A stretch of DNA of 64,000 nucleotides, taken from Ruminococcus sp. GTDB lineage: Bacteria > Bacillota > Clostridia > Oscillospirales > Ruminococcaceae. Of the stretch, positions 25,208 through 38,500 are shown one piece after another. Made by a program: the position numbers and the translations under genes. A model generated the notes under the pieces. The model was not told the origin of the DNA. It made no database searches and worked only from the letters and a program-made list of their open reading frames with translations. The number at the start of each line of letters is the position of its first letter. Position 1 is the first letter of the stretch. The DNA is taken from positions 62,001 through 126,000 of the forward strand of contig JAFUAO010000010.1 in assembly GCA_017460665.1 (NCBI GenBank). Reading direction: 5' to 3'.

Positions 25208-26410
25208 TCAGCGCTTCTCCCCTTCTCGTTTAAGTCTGAAATCCACCGAGCCCTTTAGGTACTCAAGGTACTCCTCGTCCCGGCACATTGCCTTTCCGAT
25301 GTCGTCTGAGAGCTTTGCCACCGGCCGGCCGTTGACGTATTGCAGCTTGATCACGATGTTCAGCGACTGCTCCTCGGTGTCGTTGGAGCAGAAGGTCCCG
25401 ATCCCGAAGGATACCTTGGACTTGTCGCAGAAATACTCGTGCAGCTTCTGTGCCCGGTCGAAATCAAGGCTGTCACTGAACAGCAGCAGCTTGGTCTTGG
25501 GGTCAACGCCGAACTTCCTGTAATGAGCGATGATCTTCTCGCCCCACTCATAGGGGTCGCCGCTGTCGTGGCGGACGCCGGTGTAGTTGTTCACGTTGGA
25601 GCGGTTGAAATCCAGCAGGAACAGGTCCGTGGTGATCGTGTCGGTGAGGGCCGTTCCGTTGTCGCCTTCGTACTCGTCGTACCAGTCCTTCATTGCGTAG
25701 TGGTTGGTATAAGCCAGCGGGACCGAGTCGATCCCCTGATACATCTGGACGAACTCATGGGCATAGGTGCCGATCGGGGTCACGTTGTACTTCATGGCCA
25801 GATAGACGTTGGACGTTCCCACGCACTTGTCGGTCTCAGTCACCAGCCGCCTTACCACCACGTCCTCCCACTCACGGGAGAGCCTTCTGCGGCAGCCGAA
25901 CTCCGCAAAGCTGAAGGTATAGGTGCCGTCGCTGAGAGCCTTTATCTTTGCGTCAAGGCGCTCCTGCGCAGAGCTCCTCAGCCTGTCGTAGTCGAACTTC
26001 ATGCGGAAGTAGACCTCGTTGACGATCTCCAGCAGATAGATCTCGAACTGCATTGCGGAGAAGAGAGGCCCGTCCACCACGATGCTGAGCTGGCCCTCTT
26101 CGTCCAGGCCTACGGTGACGTAGTCCCGGATCGGTCTCCACAGGCGGAGGAACTCCACATAGTCGTCCTTGATGAAGCGTATGGAGCGGAGGTAGTCCAG
26201 CTCCTCCTTAGTGAAGGTCAGCGTACACAGGTGGTCGATCTGGTCGCTGATCTCCTGGACCATTTCGGGCGTGAACACTATCCCCTTGTTGCGGCACTTG
26301 AAATAATACTGTCCGCAGAGGTCGGTATGCTTATGGAAAATGACCTGATCCATGTTGAACTTGTATAGGTCAGTGTCAAGCAGCGAGATGACGATCGGCT
26401 CGAGCTTCAT
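25208..26410 (-). CDS. pncB: nicotinate phosphoribosyltransferase
   Basis: First enzyme of the Preiss-Handler NAD salvage route: nicotinate plus PRPP plus ATP gives nicotinate mononucleotide. The 400-residue chain has the expected LLDTDLYKFNMDQVIFH start, the FSFAEFGCRRRLS segment with the phosphoribosyl-site residues, GTSNVYLAMKYNV, and the C-terminal GVRHDSGDPYEWGEK and IGTFCSND segments. I use the ATG at 26410: AAAGGA lies 9 bases before it, whereas an ATG three codons upstream abuts the ribosome site. A consensus promoter lies 55-85 bases upstream. Confidence 0.95.
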   Translation of the reverse strand: MKLEPIVISLLDTDLYKFNMDQVIFHKHTDLCGQYYFKCRNKGIVFTPEMVQEISDQIDHLCTLTFTKEELDYLRSIRFIKDDYVEFLRLWRPIRDYVTVGLDEEGQLSIVVDGPLFSAMQFEIYLLEIVNEVYFRMKFDYDRLRSSAQERLDAKIKALSDGTYTFSFAEFGCRRRLSREWEDVVVRRLVTETDKCVGTSNVYLAMKYNVTPIGTYAHEFVQMYQGIDSVPLAYTNHYAMKDWYDEYEGDNGTALTDTITTDLFLLDFNRSNVNNYTGVRHDSGDPYEWGEKIIAHYRKFGVDPKTKLLLFSDSLDFDRAQKLHEYFCDKSKVSFGIGTFCSNDTEEQSLNIVIKLQYVNGRPVAKLSDDIGKAMCRDEEYLEYLKGSVDFRLKREGEKR

Positions 26411-26466
26411 CGTGATCATTCCTTTCAGTCACAGTCTTTAGTGCAGCCCTTAGCTGCCCTGATATA

Positions 26467-26495
26467 ATGATACCATAAAGCCGCAGATCTTTCAA
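26467..26495 (-). promoter_or_regulatory. promoter of pncB
   Basis: Minus strand TTGAAA (26490-26495), 17-bp spacer, TATCAT (26467-26472). The short leader contains a small GCAGC/GCTGC hairpin. Confidence 0.75.
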
Positions 26496-26524
26496 GTCCT
26501 TTTGCAGATCTTCCGGAACAAAAA

Positions 26525-26559
26525 AGCCCTGCCCGGTGTAAATTCTGCCAGGCAGGGCT
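26525..26559 (-). terminator. terminator of the giant BspA-type gene
   Basis: Minus-strand stem AGCCCTGCC/GGGCAGGGCT followed by TTTTTTG, 29 bases after the stop of the gene at 26588. Confidence 0.9.
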
Positions 26560-26587
26560 CTTTGTATCCATGTTATGTCAGGAAGGA

Positions 26588-29500
26588 TCAGCTCTCCTTC
26601 TGGCTTTCCATGAATTCCTCCATAGTTCCGGTACCGCCAGTCTGAGTGTACGAGTAGTACTGGAGCACATAAGAGGCGTCGCTGGAATCGATATGTCCGT
26701 CCTTGTCAACATCTGCCGCTGCAAAGAACCCGGGATCGTAGTCCTCGGCCTTTGCACCGGTGTTGAGCTCTGCGTAGAGCACAAGGATCTGAGATGCATC
26801 GGTGGAGTCGACCTTGTCGTCAAGGTCAACGTCGCCCAGCTTAGCGGTCTCCCAAGTCACTGTAGTAGAAGGCTTGGTAGTCACTGTAGGTGTGGATGTG
26901 GTAGTAACGGCTGTAGTCTGAGCTGTAGTGGTAGCGTCGCTGCCTGATGTAGTGATAGGTGTGGTCGTAGATACGGGCTCTGTTGTAGTAGCCTTAGGAT
27001 CTGTCGTAGTTACAGGCTTAGTCGTTGCAGGCTCTGTTGTGGAAGTTGTAGCCGGCTCAGTGGTAGTCGTTGCTGTAGTAGTTGTTGTAGTAGTAGTGGT
27101 AGTAGTCGTTGTCGTGGGTACAGCAGTCGTGGTCACCTTAGGCTCGTCGGAGTCAACGTCGACGAAGTTGTAGCCCCAATAGTCTGCGAATTTCTCTGCG
27201 ATAGAGTCCTTCTTAGCTGTGATCGAGCCGGTGTAGCTGATGATCTGATCGATAACGGTATCGCCGTCCTCGTCGTATATCTCCTCAGATGAGTTGTAGA
27301 TCGCATACTTGCTGTGCTCATTGTCGCTGTCAGAGTTCTCCTCTGAGAAGCCTGAGATCTCACAATCGGGATTCATGATGATCACGTTTTCAAGAGCAGG
27401 GCAGTTCGCAAATGCGTACCCCTCGATATAAGTTACTGACTCAGGGAGCGTAATGCTCTTGAGGTTCTTGTTGCCTGAGAAGCGCTGTGACCAGATGTTT
27501 GTGATACCGTCTGCAACTGTAACATCTCCCGGGATCTGAGCAGGAACGAATGCGAAGTAGATCTGCTCGTTCTCTCCGTCAGTGTTCTTTCTGTAGAGGA
27601 TGCCGTCATACTCAATGTAGTTGGTGTTCTTATCTGACAGTGTCACCTTCTCAAGGTTGGGAAGAGCTGAATATCCATATCCGTAGTAATACTCGCCCAG
27701 AGTAGCTGTATTTGCTCCAACATGGAGAGACTTCAGGTTTTCTGAATTTAAGCCCCTTACTATCTCAACGCTGTCTGGGATCGAGAAGCTCTCGCCCTCC
27801 TTTGCACTAGGATAGTAGATGAGCGTGGTCTTATCCTTGTCGTAGAGCACTCCGTCCTCTGCAATGAGAGTTGTGTTATCCTTGGAGACGATCACTTCCT
27901 TCATCGAGCTGCCGCCGATGTTTGCATAGTAGTATACGTTCTCGACAAGTTCATCGTTCTCGTCGTAATAGCTATCCTTGTGTGAGAAGTCGACGTTCTT
28001 GCCAAGTGTAAGGCTCTCAAGATACTGGTTGTAAAGGGTGTCGATGATCTTTACTGTATCCGGAACAGTGTAGGACGTGTCGGTCTTGTTGGCAGGATAA
28101 GCCACAAGAATGGTCTGATCCTTATTGAAGAGGACTCCGTCAGCGGCCGTGTGATGAGTATTCTCCTTGGGAACTTCGATCTTGCTGAGGCTGGGAAGGT
28201 TGCCGTTAAGGTAGTATTCCTCCCTTGTGGTCTTCTCTCCGTTCTCGTCCTCGTAGGTATAGATATCTCCGCAGAGGGTGTTCTTGCCAAGGGTCAGCTC
28301 CTCGATATACTCGTTGTTGATGTAATTGAGCTGCTCAACAGTATCGGGCACCACGAAGGTCTTATCGGTCTTCTGTGTCGGATAGCTGATGAGACGTGTC
28401 ATATCCTTGTTGTAGAGCACGCCGTCCTTGGAGCTGTAGTTCTCGTTGTCAGGATCTACAACGTACTCCTTGATCTTATTGTAGTTGTCATAAATGTCAA
28501 ATCCGGTTATGTCGCTTCCTACGACTACCTTCTCGATAGAGCTGTCGCCGACGCTGATGTAGCCTGCTCCTGAGAGCGTGCAAACTCCGTCCTCGATGAT
28601 GTACTCGGCATTTCCGTTCCTGCCCATGCGGTATGACCTGTCAGTATCAAGTGAAGTGAACCACTTTCCGTACTGATTTGCATAGTGCTCGGCAGTGGAA
28701 TTATCATAGCCGTAGATCATGCTAGCGTTGAGGGTAGATGAAGAGTCATAGATCGTGCAGTCCTTTGAGAGGATCGTCATCTTATCGATGTTATAGCTGT
28801 AGATAGAGTTCTGCTCGATGCTCTCGACATTCTCAGGGATAGTCAGCTCTCTGAGCGCATTTACTTCGTAGATAGCGTATCTGCCGATCGTCTTTACTGA
28901 CTCAGGGATCGTGAAGGTCGTGTCCTTCTTGCCCTTAGGATAGAGCACCAGGGTGTCGCCCGATGCGGTGTAGACTACTCCGTCCTCAGACTTATAGTAC
29001 TCGTTCTTGCTGTCCACATTGATCTCAGTAAGACTGCTGCAGCTTGCGAAGGCATCTCCGGCGATGTAGCTTACTGACGAAGGGATGGTGACAGAGGTGA
29101 GCCCTGTATTGTAGAAGGCGTCGCTGTCGATAGTCTCAAGGGTGGTGGGGAGCTTCACAGATGTGAGCTTGTAGTCGTATGAGAATGCGTTCTGGCCGAT
29201 CTCAAGGAGGCCCTTGGGCAGCTCGATGTTCTCAAGCTGATTACAGCTATAGAAGGCCTGATCGCCAATGGTCTTGACAGTTGAGGGAAGAATGACCTCA
29301 GTAAGTCCGTCACAGTCTCTGAACGCACTGGCCGGGATCTCAGAGATGCCCTCGGGGATCTCGATAGTGGTCAGGGAATCACAGTTGCTGAAGCAGCTGC
29401 TGCCCAGGTTCCTGATAGTTGACGGGAACGTTACGCTCTCAATGTTGCTGCATCCGCTGAATGCATTCTCGCCGATAGAAACTGCGCCCTCCTCGATAAC

Positions 29501-32500
29501 GACAGAAGTGATCTCGCTGCTGCCGCTGAACGAAGGTGAGTCATACATCTCGCCGAAGCCTGAGATAGTCAGCACGCCGTCCTTGATCTCGAAGGTCAGG
29601 TATGTACCGCACTTGCCCTTATGGATGATCTCGCCGGTGTCGATGTCCTGGAACTTTCTTCCGTAACGGTATGCAAAGTCGTATGCTGTTGAGTCAGCAT
29701 ATCCGCAGATGACAGCACTGCCTGAAAGTGTAGAGTTCTGGTCGTAGATCTGACAATCCTTGTTCCTGATCGTGATCTTCTTAAGGGCATAGCAGTCATA
29801 GAAGGCCTGATACTCGATAGTATCAACGCTCTCGGGAAGGTCGATCTCAGTCAGGGAATTGCACTCATAGAAGGTGCTGTCGCCGATCCTGGTGATGCCG
29901 TCGGGGATATTTACCTTAGTAAGATCGTAGCAGTATCTGAAGGCTGCGTTGCCTATCATGGTAACGGTCTGGGGGATAGATACGGTCTCAAGTTCACCAC
30001 AGTTATCGAATGCGTAGTAGCCGATCCTCTCGACTCCGTCAGGGATAGCCACAGATATGAGGTCGTCACAGTTATAGAATGCGTAATCTCCGATCTCAAC
30101 TACTGACTCGGGGACCACATACTCGGTCTCGGCCTTTTTGCGAGGATAGCAGATAAGCTCGAGCACACCCTTGTCGAAGAGCACGCCGTCCTTGCTGGTA
30201 TAGCTCTCGTTCTTGGCATCCACATTGATCGCAGTGAGCCTGTTGCAGCCATAGAACGCTCTGTCGCCGATGGTGGTAACAGATGCAGGTATGCTGATCT
30301 CAGTCAGATAATAGCAGTAATTGAATGCGTAGTCGCCGATAGATGTAACTGTATCGGGGATCGAGATGCTCTCGATCTTATCGCAGTTGTCGAAGGCATG
30401 AGCGCCGATAGATGTTGCGCCGCTCTCGATAACGACCTTCTTGATATCGTCGTTGCCTCTGAACAGAGGTGATGAGAACATCTCGCCGGTGCCGGTGATC
30501 GTAAGTGTCCCGTCCTCGTCGATGCTGTACTCAAGATCAGTTCCGCAGGGACCGCGCTGAACGATCTTGTCGCTGCCGATCTCAAGGAAGCGCTTGCCGT
30601 AGTTGTAGGCGTATTCCTCGGCGGTAGAGCCCTTATAGCCTGAGATGATGATGCTGTTGCTGATCGTATCAACTTCGTCTTCGATCTCACAGTCAGCATT
30701 AGGGATCACCAGAGTTCCGGGCTTTGACTTATAGCTGAACAGATAGCTGCTGCTATCGATGGACTTGACGGTCTCAGGAAGGGTGAATACCTTGTCCTCC
30801 TTGCCGCTGGGATAGATCTTGATCGACTCCACAGCCTTATCATAGAGGACACCGTCAACTGAGGCATATGCTGTGTTCTTCTCGTCTACATCGATGGACT
30901 TGATGCTTGTGCCGTTGAAGGCATTGGCAGAGATGCTGGTCAGCGATGCAGGGAGCTTGATCTCGGTAAGGTCCGTATACTCAAATGCGTAGCCGGAGAT
31001 CGTCTTGAGTCCCTCGTTGAGCTTGATAGACTTGAGGGTGCTGCTGTAGAACGCCTCATAATCTATGTTCTCCATAGTGGAGGGGAGCTCGATGTCGCTG
31101 ATAGAGTCACAGTCATAGAATGCGTAGTAGCCGATAGAGGTAGCTCCCTCGCCGATGATGACTGTCTTGATGTCGTCGTTGTTGTAGAATGCGTTGGAGT
31201 TCATCTGGCCGGTGCCTGAGATAGTCAGCACGCCGTCCATGGAGATCTCATAGATCAGCTTAGGACCGCAGCGTCCCTTGAGGGTGGTCTCGCCGGTCTC
31301 AAGGTCGTAGAAGTACCTGCCGTTGTCATAGGCGAAGGTCTCAGCAGTGCTGCCCTTATAGCCTGCGATCACGATATCCTTGTCGAAGGTGTTGCTGATC
31401 ATGCAATCCTTGTTCCTAAAGATCACCTTGGTCAGGTTGTTGTTGTAGAATGCGTTCGACTCAACAGCTGTTACGGACTCGTCCAGCTCGTACTCAGCTC
31501 CCCTCTTGTTGTTGGGGTAGTAAACGACCTTGGTCTTGTCCTTGTTCATGAGAACGCCGTTCTCAGCGCTGAAGCTCTCGCTGGCCTCATCAACTGTGAA
31601 GGTGGTGAGCTGATTTGCCTTCATGAATGCCGAGTTGTCGATGCGCTTTACAGAGGCAGGGATATCCATATTGATGACACGCATATAGTCGAATGCATTG
31701 CTTCCGATAGATGTGGCTCCCTCTGCGATGTTGACCTCGATGATGCTGGAGTTGTCTCTGAACAGAGGATAATCCCACATATCGCCTGTGCCGGTGATGT
31801 TGAGTATGTTGCCGTCGATGCTGAAGAACAGATCGTTTCCGCACTGTCCTACCTGCTTGAACTCGCCGGTCTCGAGGTCGCAGAACTTTCTGCCGTAATC
31901 AAAGGCATACTTCTCTGCGGTGGATCCGGCATAGCCGTAGATCGTCGCACCGCTGTCGATAGTGCTGGATGAGTCAAAGATCTCGCACTCAGGGTCTCTG
32001 ATCGTGATAGATGTGGAGTTGGAGGAATAATAACGGTAGCCGAAGGCTGTCTCGCCGATCTTCTTTACAGATGCAGGAAGGTCGATAGAAATGAGATCAT
32101 TCTCCGCAAAGGCATGGTCGCCGATCTCCTCGATGCCGTCCTCGAAGGTAACTCTGCTGAGCCTTGCGTAGTAGAAAGCATAGGGAGCGATAGTCTTGAC
32201 CGTTCCGGGGATGATGACGCTTCCCATCCTGTAGCAGTCATAGAAGGCGTAGTCTCCGATGACCTCAAGGCCCTTGGGCAGTGAGATAGAGTCAAGAGCG
32301 TAGCACTGATAGAAGGCCTCGTCGCCGATCTCCTTAAGAGTCGAAGGAAGAGTTACTGCACGGAGCCTAGAGAAGTCCTTGAACGCATTGGCGCCGATAG
32401 TAGTTGCGCCCTCTTCGATGAGCACATCTGTAACATCGGGGTTAGCAGTGAAGCTGGGCTGGTCGTACATAACGCCTGTACCGGTGATCGTAAGGATACC

Positions 32501-35500
32501 GTTCTTGATAGTGTAGCTCATGTCTTCGCCGCACTGACCTCTCTGGACGATCTCACCGGTCTCGATGTCCATGAACTTCAGGCCGTTGGTATAGGCGAAG
32601 CTCTCTGTGGTGGATCCGGAGTAGCCGCAGATGATGCCGGTGTACTTGGTGTTGCTGTAGTAGGTGCCGTCCTCAGTCGTATTGGAGGAGTAGCTGGTGC
32701 AAAGTGTCACGCCGGAGGGATCGATCTGGCAGTCCTTATTGAGGACAGTGAGCCTTGTGATAGACAAGCAGCCGCCGAAGGCGCCGATCTCGACTGTAGT
32801 CACGGTCTCAGGGAGAGTTACCTCCTCCAGCAGGTCAGCCTCAGTAAAGGCGAATGAGCCGATAGTAGTGACAGTTGCGGGGATCACTGCCTTCTTGATA
32901 AAGGGCATAGCCAGCTCGACTCTGGTCTTGTCGCTGCTGAGGAAGAGGCCGTCCTCATAGACGTAGGTCTCATTGTCAGCAGAGAGCTCGACTGTCTTGA
33001 GCTGAGTGCAGCCGTTGAAGGCGTTGGGATCGATGCTCTCGATAGTTGACGGGAGCTGGATGCTCTTGATCTGACGGGCATAATCAAAGGCATTGGACGG
33101 GATAGCTGTGATGCCCTCGCCGATGATGCAGTCAGTTATAGTAATGTCATCATAGCTGGGTATGCTGCTGATCTTGCCGGTCCCGGTGATCGTGATCGTG
33201 CTGCCGTCGATGATGAACTTAGCGTCCTCGCCGCAGCTTCCACGGATAGTGAGCTTATCGGTATCCAGATCAAGGAACCTTCTGGAATTGTTCTGTGCAT
33301 ACTCGTCTGCCGTAGAATCTGCATAGCCTGCGATGACCGCATTGTAGTAGATAGTCGATGAAGAGCTGTCGATCTTGCATTTCTTGTTGAGGAAGGTGAT
33401 CTTCTTCAGTGAATAAGAGTCGAAGGCGCCGTAAGAGATCTCAAGAGTATCCTTAGTCTCAGGGATAACGATCTCGTACAGGCTGTCACAGCTCTGGAAG
33501 GCGTAGCTCCCGATGTTGACCAGAGTAGACGGGAGCGTCACGCTGGACAGGCTGTCACAGCTATAGAAGGCCTCGTGGCTGATAGATGTCACGCCCTCCT
33601 CTAAGATAACGGCTGTGATATCATCGTTGTTCTCAAAGGGCGAGTTGCTGTACATAGCACCGGTACCGGAGATAATTACTACTCCGTCATCGATAGTGTA
33701 TGTGAGGTTTTCGCCGCAGAAGCCCTTCTGAGTGATCTCACCGGTCTCGATATCCTGGAACTTGCGGGCATATTTCTGTGCATATGCCTGAGCAGTAGAG
33801 TCAGCATAGCCCTCGATGACAGCCTTGCTGGGGATAGTGTAGGAGCTCAGATAGATCTCACACTCAGAGTTGGAGATAGTTACCTTCTTGACCGCATTGC
33901 AGTATGCGAAGGCGCCATCGCCGATGCTTGTGACGCTCTCAGGGATAACTACATCGCCGAGGGCGCTGCAATTGTAGAAGGCTGACTCGCCGATAGAAGT
34001 CACGCTCTCAGGGATAGTTACGGACTTGAGCGCATAGCAGTAGCGGAAGGTGCCGAAGGCGATCTCTGTAAGGCTCTCAGGGAGCTTTACCTCGGTGAGC
34101 TTCTCGCACTCATAGAATGCATCGCTGCCGATAGATGTCACGCCTGCCGGTATGTCTATCTCAGTAAGGTTCTGGCAGTAGTAGAATGCGTTTGATCCGA
34201 TAGATGTAACTGTCTCGGGGATCTCAACGTGCTCAAGGGCATAGCAGCTCCCGAAGGTACCGCTGGGGATCTCTGTAAGGCCTGCCGGGAGAGTCACTGT
34301 GTTGAGCAGGTTGCAGCCGGACAGTACCGACTCGCCCAAGGTGGTCACGCTGTCAGGGAAGGTGATCGAACGGAGAGAGGTGCAGCCGCTGAAGGCTCTT
34401 GCGCCAACGGTCTCGACTGATCCGGCGATCTCTACGCTGTCAACATTGCGGAAATAAGTGAAGGCGCTGGCGCCGATAGCGGTAATGCCGTCCTCGACGA
34501 TTATGCTCTTGATCTTATCCTTGCTGTTGAACGTTAAGTTATCGTCCATAGGACCTGTTCCGCTGATGATGAGCACATCGTCAGAAACGGCGTACATCGC
34601 ATTCTCTCCGCACTTTCCGCTCTGAGTTACCTTTCCGGTCTCGATGTCCTCGAAGCGTCTGCCGTATGTAAAGGCGTAGTCCTTTGCAGTAGACTCATCG
34701 TAGCCGATGATCGTAGCGTTGGAAGAGATAGTGTACTCTGAGTCGAAGATCTCACAGTCAGGAGACTTGAATGTCACCTTTGCCTCAGAGGAGATGCCGC
34801 TGAGGCCGTTCTCCTCGATAGTCGTAACGGTCTCAGGGAGAACGATCGACTTTACATAGGAGCCGCTGAAGGCATAGGGTGCGATAGAAGTCACTGTATC
34901 AACGATGTCATAGCTCGTAGATGTACCTATGACCATGATCAGCCTTGTCTTGTCACCGTTGTAGAGGCAGCCTCCCTCATAGGAGAGAGCAGTATTGTCC
35001 TCAGAGACAGTGAAGGATGTGATCGGGCAGCCTGTGAACGCTCCTTCGCCTATGGACTCAACAGAAGCAGCGATCGTCACCGTCTTAAGGTCGTTAAGGT
35101 CATCGAATGCGTAAGGGCTCACGGCTGTAACGCCATCTTCGATAATGAGCTCGGTGTAGTTATAGCTGTTGGGGAAATAGGTGCTGTCGGACATAGCGCC
35201 TTCACCGTAGATAGTGAGGACGTTGTCTACCGCCTTGTACAAAACACCTTCTCCGCAGTAGCCTCCGAGAGTGATCTCATCGGTCTCAAGATCGTGGAAC
35301 TTCCTTGAATTTTTGAGTGCATACTCATTGGCCGTGGAACCGGAATAGCCTCCGATATAGCCGTCGGAGCTACTGATGACATAGTCTCCGATCACGCAGT
35401 CGGGATCATAAATATCCAGTCCCTTGAGGTTATAACAATACGCAAATGCCCGGTTGCCGATGCTGGTAACGCTCTCGGGTATCACTACAGGACCTACAAG

Positions 35501-38500
35501 GCCTGAATCGTCGAAGGCATAGTTGCCGATAGACTCAACGCCCCTGCCCAGATCCACTGTCTTGAGCGCATTTGCTTCGTAGAAGGCATAGTCACCGATC
35601 GACTTTACAGAGTCAGGGATCGTGATCTCCTTCAGGCCATAGCAGTAGTAGAAAGTATTATTGCTGATAGCTTCAAGATCCTTAGGCAGGGTGATGCTCT
35701 CCAGTGCATAGCAGTTGCTGAAAGCATTGCTGCCCAAAGAGGTCACGCTGTCAGGGATAGTCATCTCAGTGAGGGCATTACAGTTGCTGAAGGCGTAAGA
35801 CTTGATCGTGGTCACGCTGTCAGGGATCGTCACCTCGGTCAGAGCTGAGCAGCCGCTGAATGCGCTGGAGCCGATAGAGGTAACGCCGTCCTCGATGACT
35901 GCCTTCGTTATGTTCTTATTGCCGGAGAAGTTGGGGTAGTCGTTCATTTCGCCCGTACCGGTGATCGTCAGAACGTTATCCTCGATAGTGTAGGTAAGGT
36001 CTTCACCGCAGCGGCCCTTGACAGCAACAGTATCAGTGTCGATGTCGTGGAATTTAAGGCCGAAGGTCATGGCGTGCTCCTCTGCTGTCGAACCGGTATG
36101 ACCGGCGACAGCGGTGCTGCCGTTCACGATCGGATAAGATGAAGGGAGCTTGCACTCTGCGTTGGGGATCAGGACCTCATCAAGTGAAGTACAGCCGCTG
36201 AAAGCATTGTTTCCGATGCTGGTAAGGCTCTCAGGGAGCTCCACCTCGGTGAGCTTTTTGAAGTTATAGAAGGCATAGGTGCCGATGCTCTCAACGCCCT
36301 CCTCGATAACTACCTTCTCCACTTCCTTTGCACCGGATAAGGCGCTGCTCACGGAGCTTGAAAGTGTGCCTGTGCCGGAAAGGGTCAGCACACCGTCCTT
36401 GACCTCATAGGTGTAGTTGGAGCCGTACTTTGCACGGAGATACCTCTCCCCTGTTTCGATGTCAGTAAAGAAGGTCCCACGGTCAAAGGCGTAGGTCTCG
36501 GAAGTCGAGCCTGCATATCCGACTATCTCAGCACTTGAATACACAGAGCTGCTAGGATACTCAACATCCTTTGAAAGAACAGTCACATTCTTTAGACCAT
36601 CGATGCTGGAGAATGCAGCAGAGCCTATAGACTTTACCGACTCAGGGATAGTGAGCTCGGTAAGAGCATAACAATCGTAGAATGCGCTCTCGCCGATAGT
36701 CTCAAGGCTGTCAGGCAGCTTATCGAAGGTGAGGCTCTGGCAGTCATAAAAAGCGCTTTCGCCGATAGAAGTTACAGTGTCCGGGAAGGTAACTGCTGTA
36801 AGGCCCCTACAGTTATAGAACGCATAGTCCCCGATAGTTGTAAGGGCAGATGAGAACTTGACATCAGTAAGAGAGGCACAGCCATAAAAAGCATACAGCC
36901 CGACCTCTGTCATGGAGTTGGGCAGCTCGACCTCAGTAAGGCCGGACTTGTTAAAGATGCTCCGGCCAAGAGACGTCATTCCGGCAGGAAGTGAGACCTC
37001 TGTCAATCCGGTGCACTTAAAGAACAGGCGTGCGCCGCCGCCGGTGATGCCCTTTTCGATAATGGCTGAGGTGATGTCGGACCTTCCTGCGAAGGGAGAC
37101 ATCTCTGTATAAGCAGAACCGTAGTCCGGGAGATCGCCTGTACCGGAGATAACGACCTGTCCGTCGATGATGGTATATGTAGCGTTCTCGCCAAGCTGAC
37201 CGGAAGTAGAGGACTCGCCGGTCTCTAGATCGACGAAGGTACGGCCGTATGTGCGGGCATAGGCCTCAGCAGTCGATCCTGCATAGCCCTCGATAACTGC
37301 ACCGATCGGGAATGTGTTAGAAGCGGAGTAGATCTCGCAGTCCTTATTCGTGATAGTTACCTTTTCAAGAGCAGTACACTCGCTGAAGGCACCGTTCCCG
37401 ATAGAAGCGACGCTGTTAGGGATAGCGATCTCAGTTAGGCCTGAGCAGCCCTCAAAAGCGTACTGAGAGATCGAAGCAGGCTCGCCGTCGAAAACGACGC
37501 TGGTGATATTGCTGTTCCCCTGAAATCTGGGAGAGTCGTTCATCTCGCCTGAGCCCATGATAACAAGCGTCTCAGAGTCGGTCAGGTCGAAGAGCAGATC
37601 ATCGCCGCACTTGCCGCGAAGGAAGCTCTCGCCTGTTTCGATGTCTGTGAACTTCTTTGTATAGTTGAGGCAGTAGTCATAGGCAGTCGATCCGCTGTAG
37701 CCTATGATACTGGGGCTTGAACCGTTGAATGCGCTTTTGGTGATAGTGCACTCTTTACTAAGGATCTTGACCTCATCAAGACTGTAACAATACGAAAAGG
37801 CATATGATCCTATGCTGGTCACAGACTCAGGGATCGTTACGTTGGTGAGACCGGTGTTGGCAAACGCCTCATATCCGATAGTAGTAAGAGTTTCCGGAAA
37901 GCTGACGCTTGACAGATTATTACAGGAAGAGAAAGCCTCCTCGCCTATGGACGTAACGCCCTCAGGGATCTCGACCGACTCCAAGCTATAGCTCGAGTAG
38001 AAGGCATAATTGCCGATAGACTCAATGGTGCTGGGAAGTGAGATCGTTGTGAAATTGTTTGAGCTAAAGGCCCATGAGCCCACGCTGGTGATGCCCTCGC
38101 TGATGATCAGAGTATCACACTCGCCGTACCCTGACACACCGGGACTATCTGCCATAGCGCCTGTACCGACCACATTCATGACATTGTCATCTATAGTGAA
38201 TGTGATGTCCTCGCCTAGAACGCCGTACAGTGACTCATCGCCTGTTTCAGCATCACGGAAGACCCTGTACTTGCTGCGGGCGTAACTCTCGGCCTGTGAG
38301 CCTAACGATCCAACGATAACTGTCGATGTCGGGATCGTGCCGGCAGCATTGTAGATCGATGTCTCTGCGCCCTCGAAGGTGATAGTCTCAAGAGCACTGC
38401 AGCCCCTGAACGACGCTTCACCTATGCTGGTAACGCTTGCAGGGATAGTGATCTCTGTAAGCGCAGTATCGTTCAAGAACGCATCATACTTGATCTGCTC

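Noticed and set aside
25340..26368. 342-codon plus-strand frame opposite pncB
   Set aside because: Low-complexity Val/His/Leu-rich translation with no motif; a shadow of the pncB codons.
26850..27130. Short tandem repeats near the end of the giant gene as a possible non-coding satellite
   Set aside because: They are Thr codons of the linker before the dockerin, in frame with the 4092-codon gene.
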